NCBI RefSeq assembly: GCF_002224285.1
Contig: NZ_CP022436.1
Location: forward strand, 4,712,001-4,776,000
Origin: Arthrobacter sp. YN
Lineage (GTDB): Bacteria; Actinomycetota; Actinomycetes; Actinomycetales; Micrococcaceae
Direction: 5' to 3'
Length of the DNA: 64,000 bases
Shown here: piece after piece, positions 18,049 through 26,062 of the stretch
Numbering within the stretch: position 1 is the stretch's first letter
Layout of the letters: each line of letters opens with the position of its first letter
Notes under the pieces: model-generated
The model's database searches: none
What the model was told of the DNA's origin: nothing
Seen by the model: the letters and a program-made list of their open reading frames with translations, nothing else
Made by a program: the position numbers and the translations under genes

Positions 18049-18483
18049 ATGGAAAAAGCAGACATCACCTTTCGCACCCGCAAATGGGTGCGGCCCGAGG
18101 ACCTCAACGCCAACGGCACGCTCTTTGGTGGCAGCCTGCTGAAGTGGATCGATGAAGAGGCCGCGATTTACGCCATCCTCCAGCTGGGCAATGGCCGGGC
18201 CGTCACCAAATACATCTCCGAGATCAACTTTGTGAGCTCGGCCGTGCAGGGTGACCTGATCGAGATGGGGCTGACGGCCAAGCGCTTCGGCCGCACCTCC
18301 CTGACCATGCGCGCCGAAGTCCGCAACATGATCACCCGCCAGCCCATCCTGACCATCGAGGAAATTGTCTTCGTGAACCTTGGCACCGACGGACGTCCGC
18401 AGCCACACGGCTACACGGAAATCACGTACGACCGGGACCGTATCCCCACGCACCACCTGACTGAAACGCTGGACGAGGACTGA
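18049..18483 (+). CDS. Acyl-CoA thioesterase, hotdog fold (YciA/BACH type)
   Basis: 144-residue single hotdog domain. The motif NANGTLFGGSLLKWIDEEAAI (quoted in parts: NANGTLFGG, KWIDEEAA) places the catalytic Asn and Asp as in YciA-type acyl-CoA hydrolases, and YISEINFVSSAVQGDLIEMG is the second conserved strand pair. It hydrolyses acyl-CoAs in the cytoplasm as a hexamer in known members. Its 5' gap to the GNAT gene is 52 bp and its 3' gap to the next gene 67 bp. Confidence 0.9.
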   Translation: MEKADITFRTRKWVRPEDLNANGTLFGGSLLKWIDEEAAIYAILQLGNGRAVTKYISEINFVSSAVQGDLIEMGLTAKRFGRTSLTMRAEVRNMITRQPILTIEEIVFVNLGTDGRPQPHGYTEITYDRDRIPTHHLTETLDED

Positions 18484-18550
18484 TCGAGTCGTCAAGAACA
18501 TTGGCTGCCCACCCGTTGAACCCCGCCCAGCGGCAGGGTAGAACGGAGGG

Positions 18551-18904
18551 ATGAGCGACGTGAACTCTTGGATGGACCAGTACGAACGCGCGTGGACCTC
18601 GAATGACCCTGCAGAAATCAGGGCACTTTTCACCGAGGACGCCGTCTACAACGACCGCCCCAACACGGCGAAACCATGGAACGGCCACGAGGAAATCGTC
18701 AAGGCGTGGGCCGACGCCGGTGACAAGCCGGAGGACTGGACCTTCGAATGGACGCTCCTGGGCAAGGACGGTGACACAGCGTTCGTCCAAGGCCTGACCA
18801 CGTACCTGAACGGTGACCCCACCTACGACAACCTGTGGGTCATCCGATTCGCTGAGGACGGCCGCGCCCGCGAATTCACGGAGTGGTACATGGCCCGCAC
18901 ATAG
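18551..18904 (+). CDS. NTF2-like / SnoaL-type protein
   Basis: 117-residue cone-shaped NTF2-like fold: WMDQYERAWTSNDPAEIRALFTEDAVYNDRP, the typical helix-strand opening, and later NLWVIRFAEDGRAREFTEWY. Members are small-molecule binding or isomerase-like proteins, and the ligand is unknown. The stop codon at 18902-18904 abuts the stop codon of the convergent lipoprotein gene with no base between. Confidence 0.85.
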   Translation: MSDVNSWMDQYERAWTSNDPAEIRALFTEDAVYNDRPNTAKPWNGHEEIVKAWADAGDKPEDWTFEWTLLGKDGDTAFVQGLTTYLNGDPTYDNLWVIRFAEDGRAREFTEWYMART

Positions 18905-19351
18905 CTAGCGGGGTTTGTACAGGACGTTGGGGTGGATCTGGGTCCAGCCGTCGTACTTCGGCTGGCCGGCATCCACACCATCGTTGATGAGCGTCGCTTG
19001 TGAATCGTCAAAGCCAGTCAGAGTGATGATTTCCTCGCCTGTCGCTACCGCTGCGCAACCTGCCCGCCACCGCCCCGGGAGTCCTACAGGCACCGAAATC
19101 AGGCAGGCGGACCCGCCGGTGGAACTCTTGGCCGCGAAGTACTCCACATCGTCGTACGTTGTCAGCAACCGGGCCGACCCCGCTTTGATGTCCGTGTCCA
19201 CACTGATAAGGCTCACGGTCTCCGGAAGCTCGTCCTCCGCCGTCGCTTCCCGTGCCAGGACATCCGGGCCGGTCGGTGACGAACAACCGGCCAGTCCGAG
19301 CACAGCAACTACGGCAACTACGGCAACTACAGCTAACCCACGACGATTCAC
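18905..19351 (-). CDS. Hypothetical lipoprotein
   Basis: 148 residues with a lipobox LAGC (Cys23) after an unusual (VVA)n hydrophobic helix. That helix is encoded by three tandem ggcaactac repeats (in plus-strand orientation around 19308-19334), so it may vary in length by slippage. The mature part contains a conserved Cys pair (GSACLISVPV...RAGCAAV), likely a disulfide. Lipid-anchored outside the cytoplasmic membrane; function unknown. The stop codon directly abuts that of the convergent gene. Confidence 0.8.
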   Translation of the reverse strand: MNRRGLAVVAVVAVVAVLGLAGCSSPTGPDVLAREATAEDELPETVSLISVDTDIKAGSARLLTTYDDVEYFAAKSSTGGSACLISVPVGLPGRWRAGCAAVATGEEIITLTGFDDSQATLINDGVDAGQPKYDGWTQIHPNVLYKPR

Positions 19352-19417
19352 GGCTCTGCCCCCTCAGGCTCTCGTTCCATCGAGCCTAGCCCATGGTCTT
19401 CCCCGGACAGTGGTACG

Positions 19418-20221
19418 TCAGTAGCTTTCGCGGTCGGCCGTTTCGGACACGGGAATGAACGTTGATGCGAACCCTTCCGACGCGCGGGCCAGCACAGCAA
19501 CATCGGCGCCGACCAGCACAAAGGAGGCACCGGCGTCGAGATACGCCCGCGCGGTTGACTCGTTGAAGGCGTTAACGCCAGCCGGTTTACCGGCCGCCTT
19601 CGCGGCTTCGAGGCAATGCTCGACGACGGCCCTCACCAAGGGATTTTCCTGCTGTCCCAGCAGGCCCATGGAGGCGGCGAGGTCCGACGGACCCAGGAAG
19701 ATGCCATCCACGCCGTCGACGGCCAGGATCTCTTCCACCGCCGACGCCGCAGCCTCGGATTCGATCTGGACCGTGAGGCTGATGGAATCCGAGGCCGACG
19801 CCAAGTAGTCGGGGACCCGGTTCCAGCGGGACGCCCGGGCCAACGCCGAGCCGACGCCCCGGACCCCATGGGGCGGATACCGGACAGCAGCCACCGCGGA
19901 GGCGGCCTCAAACGCCGAGTTCACCATGGGGATCAGCAGGTTCTGCACTCCGAGGTCCAGGTATTGCTTGATGACCACGGTGTCGTTGACGGGTGGCCGG
20001 ACCATGGCCTGCACCGGGTAGCCGCTCACGGCATGAAGCTGGGCGAGGATGGATTCCAGTCCGTTGGGGCTGTGCTCGGCGTCGATCAGGACCCAGTCCA
20101 AGCCGGAACCGGCGCAGATCTCCGCAACCAAGGGGCTACCGGAACACACCCACATGCCGGCGAGCGGCCGGCCCGCCTCAGTGAGTGCCGAGAAGAAAGT
20201 GGGGCCTAACTGAAGTGGCAT
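19418..20221 (-). CDS. hpaI: 4-hydroxy-2-oxoheptane-1,7-dioate aldolase
   Basis: 267-residue HpcH/HpaI aldolase with DWVLIDAEHSPNG, VQIESEAAASAVEEIL and the metal/phosphate-site loop IFLGPSDLAASMG. It cleaves 4-hydroxy-2-oxoheptanedioate to pyruvate and succinic semialdehyde, the last step of homoprotocatechuate degradation. GGGAG lies seven bases before its ATG, which is inside the last 16 bases of hpaH, so the two are coupled. Last gene of the hpa operon. Confidence 0.92.
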   Translation of the reverse strand: MPLQLGPTFFSALTEAGRPLAGMWVCSGSPLVAEICAGSGLDWVLIDAEHSPNGLESILAQLHAVSGYPVQAMVRPPVNDTVVIKQYLDLGVQNLLIPMVNSAFEAASAVAAVRYPPHGVRGVGSALARASRWNRVPDYLASASDSISLTVQIESEAAASAVEEILAVDGVDGIFLGPSDLAASMGLLGQQENPLVRAVVEHCLEAAKAAGKPAGVNAFNESTARAYLDAGASFVLVGADVAVLARASEGFASTFIPVSETADRESY

Positions 20222-20991
20222 GTCACAACTCCCAACGGTCCGTAGTCAGCGTGCACGGTATCACCTTTGTACACCCAGAGTGGGCGGGTAAACGAGCCCG
20301 CCAGGATGATATCTCCGGCCTTCATGGAGTCCCCGTGCGCGGAGATCTTGTTGGCCAGCCAATGCACCCCGTTGGCCGGATGATCCAGCACTCCGGCGGC
20401 CACTCCGGTCTCTTCCACGGTCTGGTTTTTGTACAGGATGGCTGACACCCAACGGAGGTCGACGGCGTCCGGCCGCACCGGCCGTCCGCCCACCACCATG
20501 GCGCCCATCGCGGCATTGTCCGAAATGGTGTCCACGATGGTCCGGCCCTCCATTTCGATCCTGGAGTCAAGGATCTCGAGGGCCGGAACCACGTAGTCGG
20601 TGGCGTTGAGGACGTCGAAGATGGTGCAGCCCGGCCCTTTCAGACCTGACTTGAGCACGAAGGCCAGTTCCACCTCAACCCGAGGATGGGTGTACTTGTC
20701 CCACTCCACGGAGCATCCGGTTTCCAGGACCATGTCATCGAAAATTGCACCGTAATCCGGTTCAGTGATGCCCGTGGCGGCCTGCATGGCTTTGGACGTG
20801 AGGCCGATCTTGCGCCCCACCAACGTGCGTCCGGCTTCCTCGTTCCGCCGCCTCCACAGTTGCTGCACGGCGTAGGAATCCTCCACCGTCATCTCTGGAT
20901 AGCGGGCGGTCAGGCGCGGCACCGGCTTGCGGTTCCGGCCGGCTTCGAGGAGCTCGTCGGCAATGGCTTCGATCGTCTTCGCGTCCAACAT
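20206..20991 (-). CDS. hpaH: 2-oxo-hept-4-ene-1,7-dioate hydratase
   Basis: 261-residue member of the hydratase/decarboxylase branch of the FAH superfamily: GRKIGLTSKAMQAATGI, the metal-site EVELAFVLKSGLKGPG, ATDYVVPALEILDSR and HPANGVHWLANKI. It adds water to 2-oxohept-4-enedioate to give the HpaI substrate. It lies three bases downstream of hpaD and overlaps hpaI by 16 bases. MhpD-type 2-keto-4-pentenoate hydratases are close homologues, but operon context selects HpaH. Confidence 0.92.
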   Translation of the reverse strand: MLDAKTIEAIADELLEAGRNRKPVPRLTARYPEMTVEDSYAVQQLWRRRNEEAGRTLVGRKIGLTSKAMQAATGITEPDYGAIFDDMVLETGCSVEWDKYTHPRVEVELAFVLKSGLKGPGCTIFDVLNATDYVVPALEILDSRIEMEGRTIVDTISDNAAMGAMVVGGRPVRPDAVDLRWVSAILYKNQTVEETGVAAGVLDHPANGVHWLANKISAHGDSMKAGDIILAGSFTRPLWVYKGDTVHADYGPLGVVTCHFS

Positions 20992-20994
20992 GGT

Positions 20995-22089
20995 CTAGAC
21001 CTGCGCCCCGAGCTTGAAGCCCTCTGCAGCTGCACCGGATGCGCCTTCGGGGCGGGTGTAGGAGAAGCCGTCGGCGCCCACGGTGACGGCCATTTCGGAC
21101 TTGTCCTCGCGCTCGATGATGGGCTGCGGGTTGCCATCCAGGTCCAGGACCAGGGAGGCCTCGGTGTACCAGGACGGGACGACGGGGTTGCCCCACCAGT
21201 CGCGGCGCTGGTTGTCGTGGACATCCCAGGTGACGGTGGGGTTGTCCGGGTCGCCTGTGTAGTAGTCCTGGGTGTAGATCTCCACGCGGTGGCCGTCCGG
21301 GTCCAGGATGTAGAGGTAGAACGCGTTGGACACACCGTGGCGTCCGGGGCCGCGTTCGATCCGGTCGGAGATGCGCAGGGCGCCCATCTTGTCGCAGATC
21401 TGGATGATGTTGTGCTTCTCATGCGTGGAGAACGCGATGTGGTGCAGGCGGGGCCCGTTGCCACCGGTCAGGGCGGTATCGTGCACGGTCTGCTTGCGGT
21501 GCATCCACGCGGCGTACGTGACGCCGTCGGAATCCTTGATGTCCTCGGAGACACGGAAGCCGAGGTCCTCCAGGTACTTGCGGCCGCGCGGGACGTCCGG
21601 GGTGACCTGGTTGAAGTGGTCCAGGCGGACCAGTTCGCCGGCGGAGTAGAGGTCGTAGCGCTGGGTGAGGCGTTCGACGTGCTCTACGTCGTAGAAGAAC
21701 TCGTAGGGGAAGCCCAGCGGGTCCTCCACGCGAACGGAGTCGCCCACACCCTTGGTGAAGCCTTCCTTGCGGCGCTCCACCCGGCAGCCCAGTTCGCGGT
21801 AGTAGGCCTCGGCGGCGTCCACCTCGGCCGGGGACTTCACGCGGTAGGCAAATGCTGCAGCGGCGGCAACAGGGCCCTTGCGGAGCACCAGGTTGTGGTG
21901 GATGAACTCCTCGAAGGAGCGCAGGTAGATGGTGTTCTCGTCCTCTTCAGTGACGTGCAGGCCCAGGAGGTCCACGTAGAACGCGCGGGACTTGGCCAGG
22001 TCCGTGACCACCAGTTCCAGATAGGCGCAGCGGACGATGTCCGGTGCCGGGACTGTGGGGGTGGCGATGGGGCCGGTGAAGTTGCTCAT
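20995..22089 (-). CDS. hpaD: 3,4-dihydroxyphenylacetate 2,3-dioxygenase (MndD-type extradiol)
   Basis: 364-residue vicinal-oxygen-chelate dioxygenase. The metal ligands can be placed at His158 (RLDHFNQ), His217 (LHHIAFSTHE) and Glu270 (GHRVEIYTQD). That is exactly +3 relative to His155/His214/Glu267 of Arthrobacter globiformis MndD and the Brevibacterium Fe enzyme (established knowledge). It opens homoprotocatechuate to 5-carboxymethyl-2-hydroxymuconate semialdehyde. Mn versus Fe cannot be told from sequence. It is separated from hpaE by a long hairpin. Confidence 0.95.
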   Translation of the reverse strand: MSNFTGPIATPTVPAPDIVRCAYLELVVTDLAKSRAFYVDLLGLHVTEEDENTIYLRSFEEFIHHNLVLRKGPVAAAAAFAYRVKSPAEVDAAEAYYRELGCRVERRKEGFTKGVGDSVRVEDPLGFPYEFFYDVEHVERLTQRYDLYSAGELVRLDHFNQVTPDVPRGRKYLEDLGFRVSEDIKDSDGVTYAAWMHRKQTVHDTALTGGNGPRLHHIAFSTHEKHNIIQICDKMGALRISDRIERGPGRHGVSNAFYLYILDPDGHRVEIYTQDYYTGDPDNPTVTWDVHDNQRRDWWGNPVVPSWYTEASLVLDLDGNPQPIIEREDKSEMAVTVGADGFSYTRPEGASGAAAEGFKLGAQV

Positions 22090-22123
22090 GGGATTCTCTC
22101 TTCGTTGAAAGGGGTCATTTGGA

Positions 22124-22190
22124 TGGAGTTTTTGTACAGATACGGCCCTTTAGAACGGGTTTTAGGGGCGTTATCTGTACAAAAACTCCA
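22124..22190 (-). promoter_or_regulatory. Long intercistronic hairpin between hpaE and hpaD
   Basis: TGGAGTTTTTGTACAGATA (22124-22142) and its perfect reverse complement (22172-22190) flank 29 bases, and a partly matched CCC/GGG extends the stem. The 19-bp AT-rich arms occupy almost the whole 104-bp gap. It is transcribed with the operon, 4 bases past the hpaE stop and 35 before the hpaD start. It may be an attenuator, an mRNA-processing or stability element, or a small palindromic insertion. Confidence 0.85.
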
Positions 22191-22193
22191 GGT

Positions 22194-23705
22194 TTAGGCG
22201 CCGAATTTCGGCGTATGAACGGATCCGAGCGTGATGTGCACGGCCTGCTGGTCGGTGTAGAAATCGATGGAACGGTAGCCGCCCTCGTGGCCCAGGCCGG
22301 AGGCTTTGACGCCGCCGAACGGGGTGCGGAGATCGCGGACGTTGTGGCTGTTGAGCCACACCATGCCGGCCTCGACGTTCTGGGAGAAGTTGTGGGCCCG
22401 GGTGAGGTTCTGGGTCCAGATATAGGCCGCCAGGCCGTACTTGGTGTTGTTCGCCAAGGCGAGGGCTTCGTCGTCGTTCTCGAAGGGCGTGATGGCCACG
22501 ACGGGACCGAAGATTTCCTCCTGGAAGATCCGGGCATCAGGCGCGACGTCGGCAAACACCGTGGGTGCGATGTAGTTGCCTTCCGGCAGGTGGTCGGGTC
22601 GGCCGCCGCCGGCCAGGAGCCGGCCTTCGGACTTGCCGATCTCCACGTAGGACGCCACCTTGTCGTAGTGCTCGGGGTGAACCAAGGCACCCACCTGGGT
22701 TTTGGGATCGTGGGGATCGCCCACCACGATGTTCTTGGCCCGGGCGGCGTACTTTTCGCAGAATTCGTCGTAAATGGCCCGCTCAACCAGGATGCGGGAA
22801 CCGGCGGTGCAGCGTTCACCGTTGAGGGAAAAGACCCCGAACAGCGCCGAATCGATCGCGGCGTCCAGGTCGGCATCGGCGAACACGACGCACGGGGACT
22901 TGCCGCCGAGCTCCATGGACAGGCCCTTGAGGTTGGCTGCGGCGTTGCGGAAGATGGTCTGGCCCGTGGTGGTCTCACCGGTGAAGGAGATCAGCGGCAC
23001 GTCCGGGTGCTTCACCAGGGCATCGCCGGCTTCTTCGCCCAGGCCGTTGACCAGGTTGAACACACCGTCAGGGAGGCCGGCGTCCTTGAAGATCTGTGCC
23101 CAGAGCGAGGCTGAAAGTGGCGTGAACTCGGCGGGCTTGAGGACTACGGTATTGCCGGTGGCCAGCGCCGGTGCAAGCTTCCAGGACTCCAGCATGAACG
23201 GGGTGTTCCACGGCGTGATCAGGCCAGCGACGCCGATCGGCTTGCGGTTCACGTAGTTGATCTGCGAGCCCGGGACCTTCATGGCGTCGTCGAACTGCGC
23301 CACGATCAGATCAGCAAAGAAGCGGAAGTTCTCCGCCGCGCGCAGCGCCTGGCCCTTGGCCTGGGTGATCGGCAGGCCGGTATCGAAGGTTTCGAGTTCG
23401 GCGAGGCGGGCTTCCTGGGCCTCGACGGCGTCGGCGATCTTGTTCAGCACCCGGGCGCGTTCGCGGGGCTTCATCTTCGGCCAGGGGCCATTGACGAACG
23501 CTTCACGTGCCGCCGCGACGGCGAGGTCGATATCTTCTTTCTGGCCGGCAGCAGCCGTGGCGTAGTTGCCGTTGGATACCGGGTCCAGGACGTCAAAGGT
23601 TTTGCCGGATACAGAATCAACGAACTCGCCGTTGATGAAGTGCTGGATGTGGGACGGCAGGTTCTCGGGGATGTAGTGCTTGGCGGTCTCTACTGAGGTC
23701 GTCAT
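22194..23705 (-). CDS. hpaE: 5-carboxymethyl-2-hydroxymuconate semialdehyde dehydrogenase
   Basis: 503-residue NAD-dependent aldehyde dehydrogenase with catalytic Cys299 in FSLNGERCTAGSR, general base Glu265 in LSMELGGKSP and Asn in ITPWNTPF. It oxidises the ring-cleavage semialdehyde to 5-carboxymethyl-2-hydroxymuconate. AGGA lies upstream of its ATG, 35 bases after the gntR stop. Operon position between gntR and hpaD supports the specific assignment over other ALDHs. Confidence 0.92.
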   Translation of the reverse strand: MTTSVETAKHYIPENLPSHIQHFINGEFVDSVSGKTFDVLDPVSNGNYATAAAGQKEDIDLAVAAAREAFVNGPWPKMKPRERARVLNKIADAVEAQEARLAELETFDTGLPITQAKGQALRAAENFRFFADLIVAQFDDAMKVPGSQINYVNRKPIGVAGLITPWNTPFMLESWKLAPALATGNTVVLKPAEFTPLSASLWAQIFKDAGLPDGVFNLVNGLGEEAGDALVKHPDVPLISFTGETTTGQTIFRNAAANLKGLSMELGGKSPCVVFADADLDAAIDSALFGVFSLNGERCTAGSRILVERAIYDEFCEKYAARAKNIVVGDPHDPKTQVGALVHPEHYDKVASYVEIGKSEGRLLAGGGRPDHLPEGNYIAPTVFADVAPDARIFQEEIFGPVVAITPFENDDEALALANNTKYGLAAYIWTQNLTRAHNFSQNVEAGMVWLNSHNVRDLRTPFGGVKASGLGHEGGYRSIDFYTDQQAVHITLGSVHTPKFGA

Positions 23706-23740
23706 CGTTGAAGTCCTAACTAGCGATCAGTGGTTGGTAG

Positions 23741-24427
23741 TTATTGCTTGGCTTGGGCCAGGTACGCGTCCAGGGTGGAAGCGCGGTGCTGGCGGGCTGC
23801 TTTTTCGATGGTGTCGGCGTCTGCACTGCTCTCGATGAGCTGCAGCAAAGCTTCGTGTTCGCGCACCGATTCCTGCGCGCGGCCGGGGACGAACCGGAAG
23901 GTCGAGGACCGGATGGAGGCCAGCCGGTTCCAGCCCCGGTGGACCAGGTCAAGAATGTGCGGGTTGGGGCAGTGCTCAAACAGGACGCTGTGGAAGTCCT
24001 GGTTCAAGGCGGTGAAGCGGACGGGATCAAAGTGCTCCAGGCACTCCCTCATTTCCTCGTTGACAGCACGGGCACGGGCAATGGAGACCGAGTCGATCAG
24101 CGGTGCGGACAACGCCGTGGCCGCACCTTCCACGATGCTCAGGGTCTGCATGGTGTACAGGTACTCGGTGGGGTCGATCCCGGACACCGTCGCGCCCACG
24201 TTCCGCTCGAACTTCACCAGCCCTTCGGCTTCCAGGCGGCGGATCGCTTCCCGCACCGGGACCACGCTGAAGCCCAAATCCTCGGCAATTTTGGCGAGCA
24301 CCAACCGGTAACCGGGCGTGTACGCGCCCTCTACGATCCTCGCCTTCACGGCGGCGTACGCCTGCTGCGACTTGCTTTGGGCTCCGGCGTTGTCGACGGC
24401 GGTACTTCCGACGGCGGTTTCAGTCAC
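23741..24427 (-). CDS. GntR-family regulator (FCD subfamily) of the hpa operon
   Basis: 228 residues from a GTG at 24427, overlapping the stop of the upstream gene by 8 bases. It has an N-terminal winged helix (LAKIAEDLGFSVVPVREAIRRLEAEGL) and an all-helical FCD ligand domain with NQDFHSVLFEHCPNPHI as the metal/ligand His region. It is co-transcribed with the catabolic genes. The palindrome ATCGTATACGAT upstream of the first gene fits the FCD operator pattern, so autoregulation with derepression by a pathway intermediate is likely (inference). Confidence 0.9.
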   Translation of the reverse strand: MTETAVGSTAVDNAGAQSKSQQAYAAVKARIVEGAYTPGYRLVLAKIAEDLGFSVVPVREAIRRLEAEGLVKFERNVGATVSGIDPTEYLYTMQTLSIVEGAATALSAPLIDSVSIARARAVNEEMRECLEHFDPVRFTALNQDFHSVLFEHCPNPHILDLVHRGWNRLASIRSSTFRFVPGRAQESVREHEALLQLIESSADADTIEKAARQHRASTLDAYLAQAKQ

Positions 24428-25922
24428 TGTGGGCTCCTTGCCGGCTTTGCCACTCCTGGAAGCGTGCCTGCCATTCCTTGTTCATCGGGTACAGCCCGTC
24501 CACGCTGTTGCCTTCCTGGACCATCTGGAAGATGAAGGTCTCTTCCTTCTCCTGCTGGATGCAGTCGTCCACGAGTTCCTCGGCGATGGCCGGCGGGATC
24601 ACCAGGATGCCGTCCGAATCGGCCACGATGATGTCCCCGGGCTGGACCGTGGCTCCGCCGCAGGCGATGGTGATGTCCGTGTCCCACGGAATGTGCCGGC
24701 GTCCGAGCACTGCGGGGTGCGGGTTCGCGAAATAGGTGGGCATCTCCAGGTCGGCCACGGCCGAGTAGTCGCGGACGCCGCCGTCGGTGATGATGGCCGC
24801 TGCCCCGCGGACCTGGGCCCGCAGCGCCAGGATGTCCCCCACGGTGCCGGTGCCCTTCTCGCCGCGGGCTTCCATGACCAGGATTTCGCCCTCGTTGACG
24901 GAATCGATGGCCCGCTTTTGGGCGTTGAAGCCGCCGCCGTGGGACTTGAAGAGATCCTCGCGGTTGGGCACGTAGCGGAGGGTCCGGGCCAGGCCCACCA
25001 CCTTGCGGTCCGGGCGTGTGGCCTGCAGGCCATCGATGCTCACATTGTTCAGCCCACGCTTGCGGAGCTGGGAGGACAGGGTAGCGGTCGCGACAGATTC
25101 GAGCTTCGCCTTCAGCTCCGGCGTCAGGACAGATGCAGTCTCTGCGGCAGGCAGACCAGCGGCTTCCCGCGATCCGTACGCCTCTTCCCGCTGGGTGTCA
25201 TCAGTCTTGGGCCGGGCACCAAAGTCCGCGAACGGCGTCGTGCCTTCCGTGACTGTGGTGGCCAGACGGCCGCTGCTGAAGTCACCACCGGTGACCTCAA
25301 TTTCGACGACGTCTCCGGGCTTGGCCACCGAGGCGCCGGCAGGGGTTCCGGTAAGGATGATGTCGCCCTCTTCGAGGGTGAGCAGCTGGGAAAGGTCCGC
25401 GACGAGCTGGGCGAAGGGAAAGAGCAGGTCCTCGGTGGTGTCGTCCTGGACGAGGTCGCCGTTGTGCCAGGCGCGGATCCTTAGGGCTGCGGGGTCCACC
25501 GCGTCGGCCGGGATCAGCGCGGGGCCAACGGGGGTGAAACCGTCGCCGCCCTTGGACCGGACGTTGGAGCCCTTGTCTGCGTAGCGGAGGTCGTAGACGC
25601 CGAGATCGTTGGACGCCGTGACCCACTCAACGTGGCTCCACGCGTCGTCCAACCCCACACGGCGGGCGGTCTTGCCAATCACCAAGGCGATTTCGCCCTC
25701 GTAGCCCAGCAGTTCACAACCGGCGGGACGCTCAACCGTTCCCGGAGCCCCGCTGGAACCGAGCGCCAGGGACGTGGGCGGCTTCAGGAAGTACGACGGC
25801 TGCTCAGGAGTGCGTCCGCGCTGAGCCGCTCGGCTGGGGTAGTTGATGTGGACGGCAATGACTTTGCGCGTCCGGGCCAGCATGTCCTGGCTGACTTCCT
25901 GGGTCCGGAACTCCAATGTCAC
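24420..25922 (-). CDS. hpaG: FAH-family isomerase fused to RraA-like domain (HpaG-type bifunctional protein)
   Basis: 500 residues from a GTG at 25922 (AGGAGG four bases upstream). Residues ~20-235 are a fumarylacetoacetate-hydrolase fold (CELLGYEGEIALVIGK with Glu75/Glu77, TASNDLGVYDLRYADKG, DIILTGTPAG). After a linker (~236-265), residues ~266-480 are an RraA/HMG-aldolase-like domain with GDILALRAQVRGAAA and the metal/oxyanion motif TDGGVRDYSA (Arg384, Asp385). In classical HpaG two FAH domains isomerise and decarboxylate 5-carboxymethyl-2-hydroxymuconate. Here the RraA domain, a family with oxaloacetate decarboxylase activity, may supply the decarboxylation. First gene of the operon. Confidence 0.88.
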   Translation of the reverse strand: MTLEFRTQEVSQDMLARTRKVIAVHINYPSRAAQRGRTPEQPSYFLKPPTSLALGSSGAPGTVERPAGCELLGYEGEIALVIGKTARRVGLDDAWSHVEWVTASNDLGVYDLRYADKGSNVRSKGGDGFTPVGPALIPADAVDPAALRIRAWHNGDLVQDDTTEDLLFPFAQLVADLSQLLTLEEGDIILTGTPAGASVAKPGDVVEIEVTGGDFSSGRLATTVTEGTTPFADFGARPKTDDTQREEAYGSREAAGLPAAETASVLTPELKAKLESVATATLSSQLRKRGLNNVSIDGLQATRPDRKVVGLARTLRYVPNREDLFKSHGGGFNAQKRAIDSVNEGEILVMEARGEKGTGTVGDILALRAQVRGAAAIITDGGVRDYSAVADLEMPTYFANPHPAVLGRRHIPWDTDITIACGGATVQPGDIIVADSDGILVIPPAIAEELVDDCIQQEKEETFIFQMVQEGNSVDGLYPMNKEWQARFQEWQSRQGAHSD

Positions 25923-25958
25923 GGCGCCTCCTCTTCCTCGAACTGCATCAAGTACGAA

Positions 25959-25970
25959 ATCGTATACGAT
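25959..25970. promoter_or_regulatory. Palindromic GntR operator ATCGTATACGAT upstream of hpa operon
   Basis: A perfect 12-bp palindrome 37 bp upstream of the first hpa start codon. It fits the FCD-type GntR pattern (TnGTnnACnA) and is the only such site at the head of the operon that contains a GntR gene. Confidence 0.65.
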
Positions 25971-26062
25971 AACTATGAGCCGTGAATGTGACCCGCGTCA
26001 ACCCCCTCCCTAAACCCAACTAAGATGCTGGCGCTGGAGCGCCGGCAGTGGGAAGGTGAGGC

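Noticed and set aside
20686..22197. 503-residue plus-strand frame opposite hpaH/hpaD
   Set aside because: Antisense to two well-supported enzymes and without any recognisable motif.
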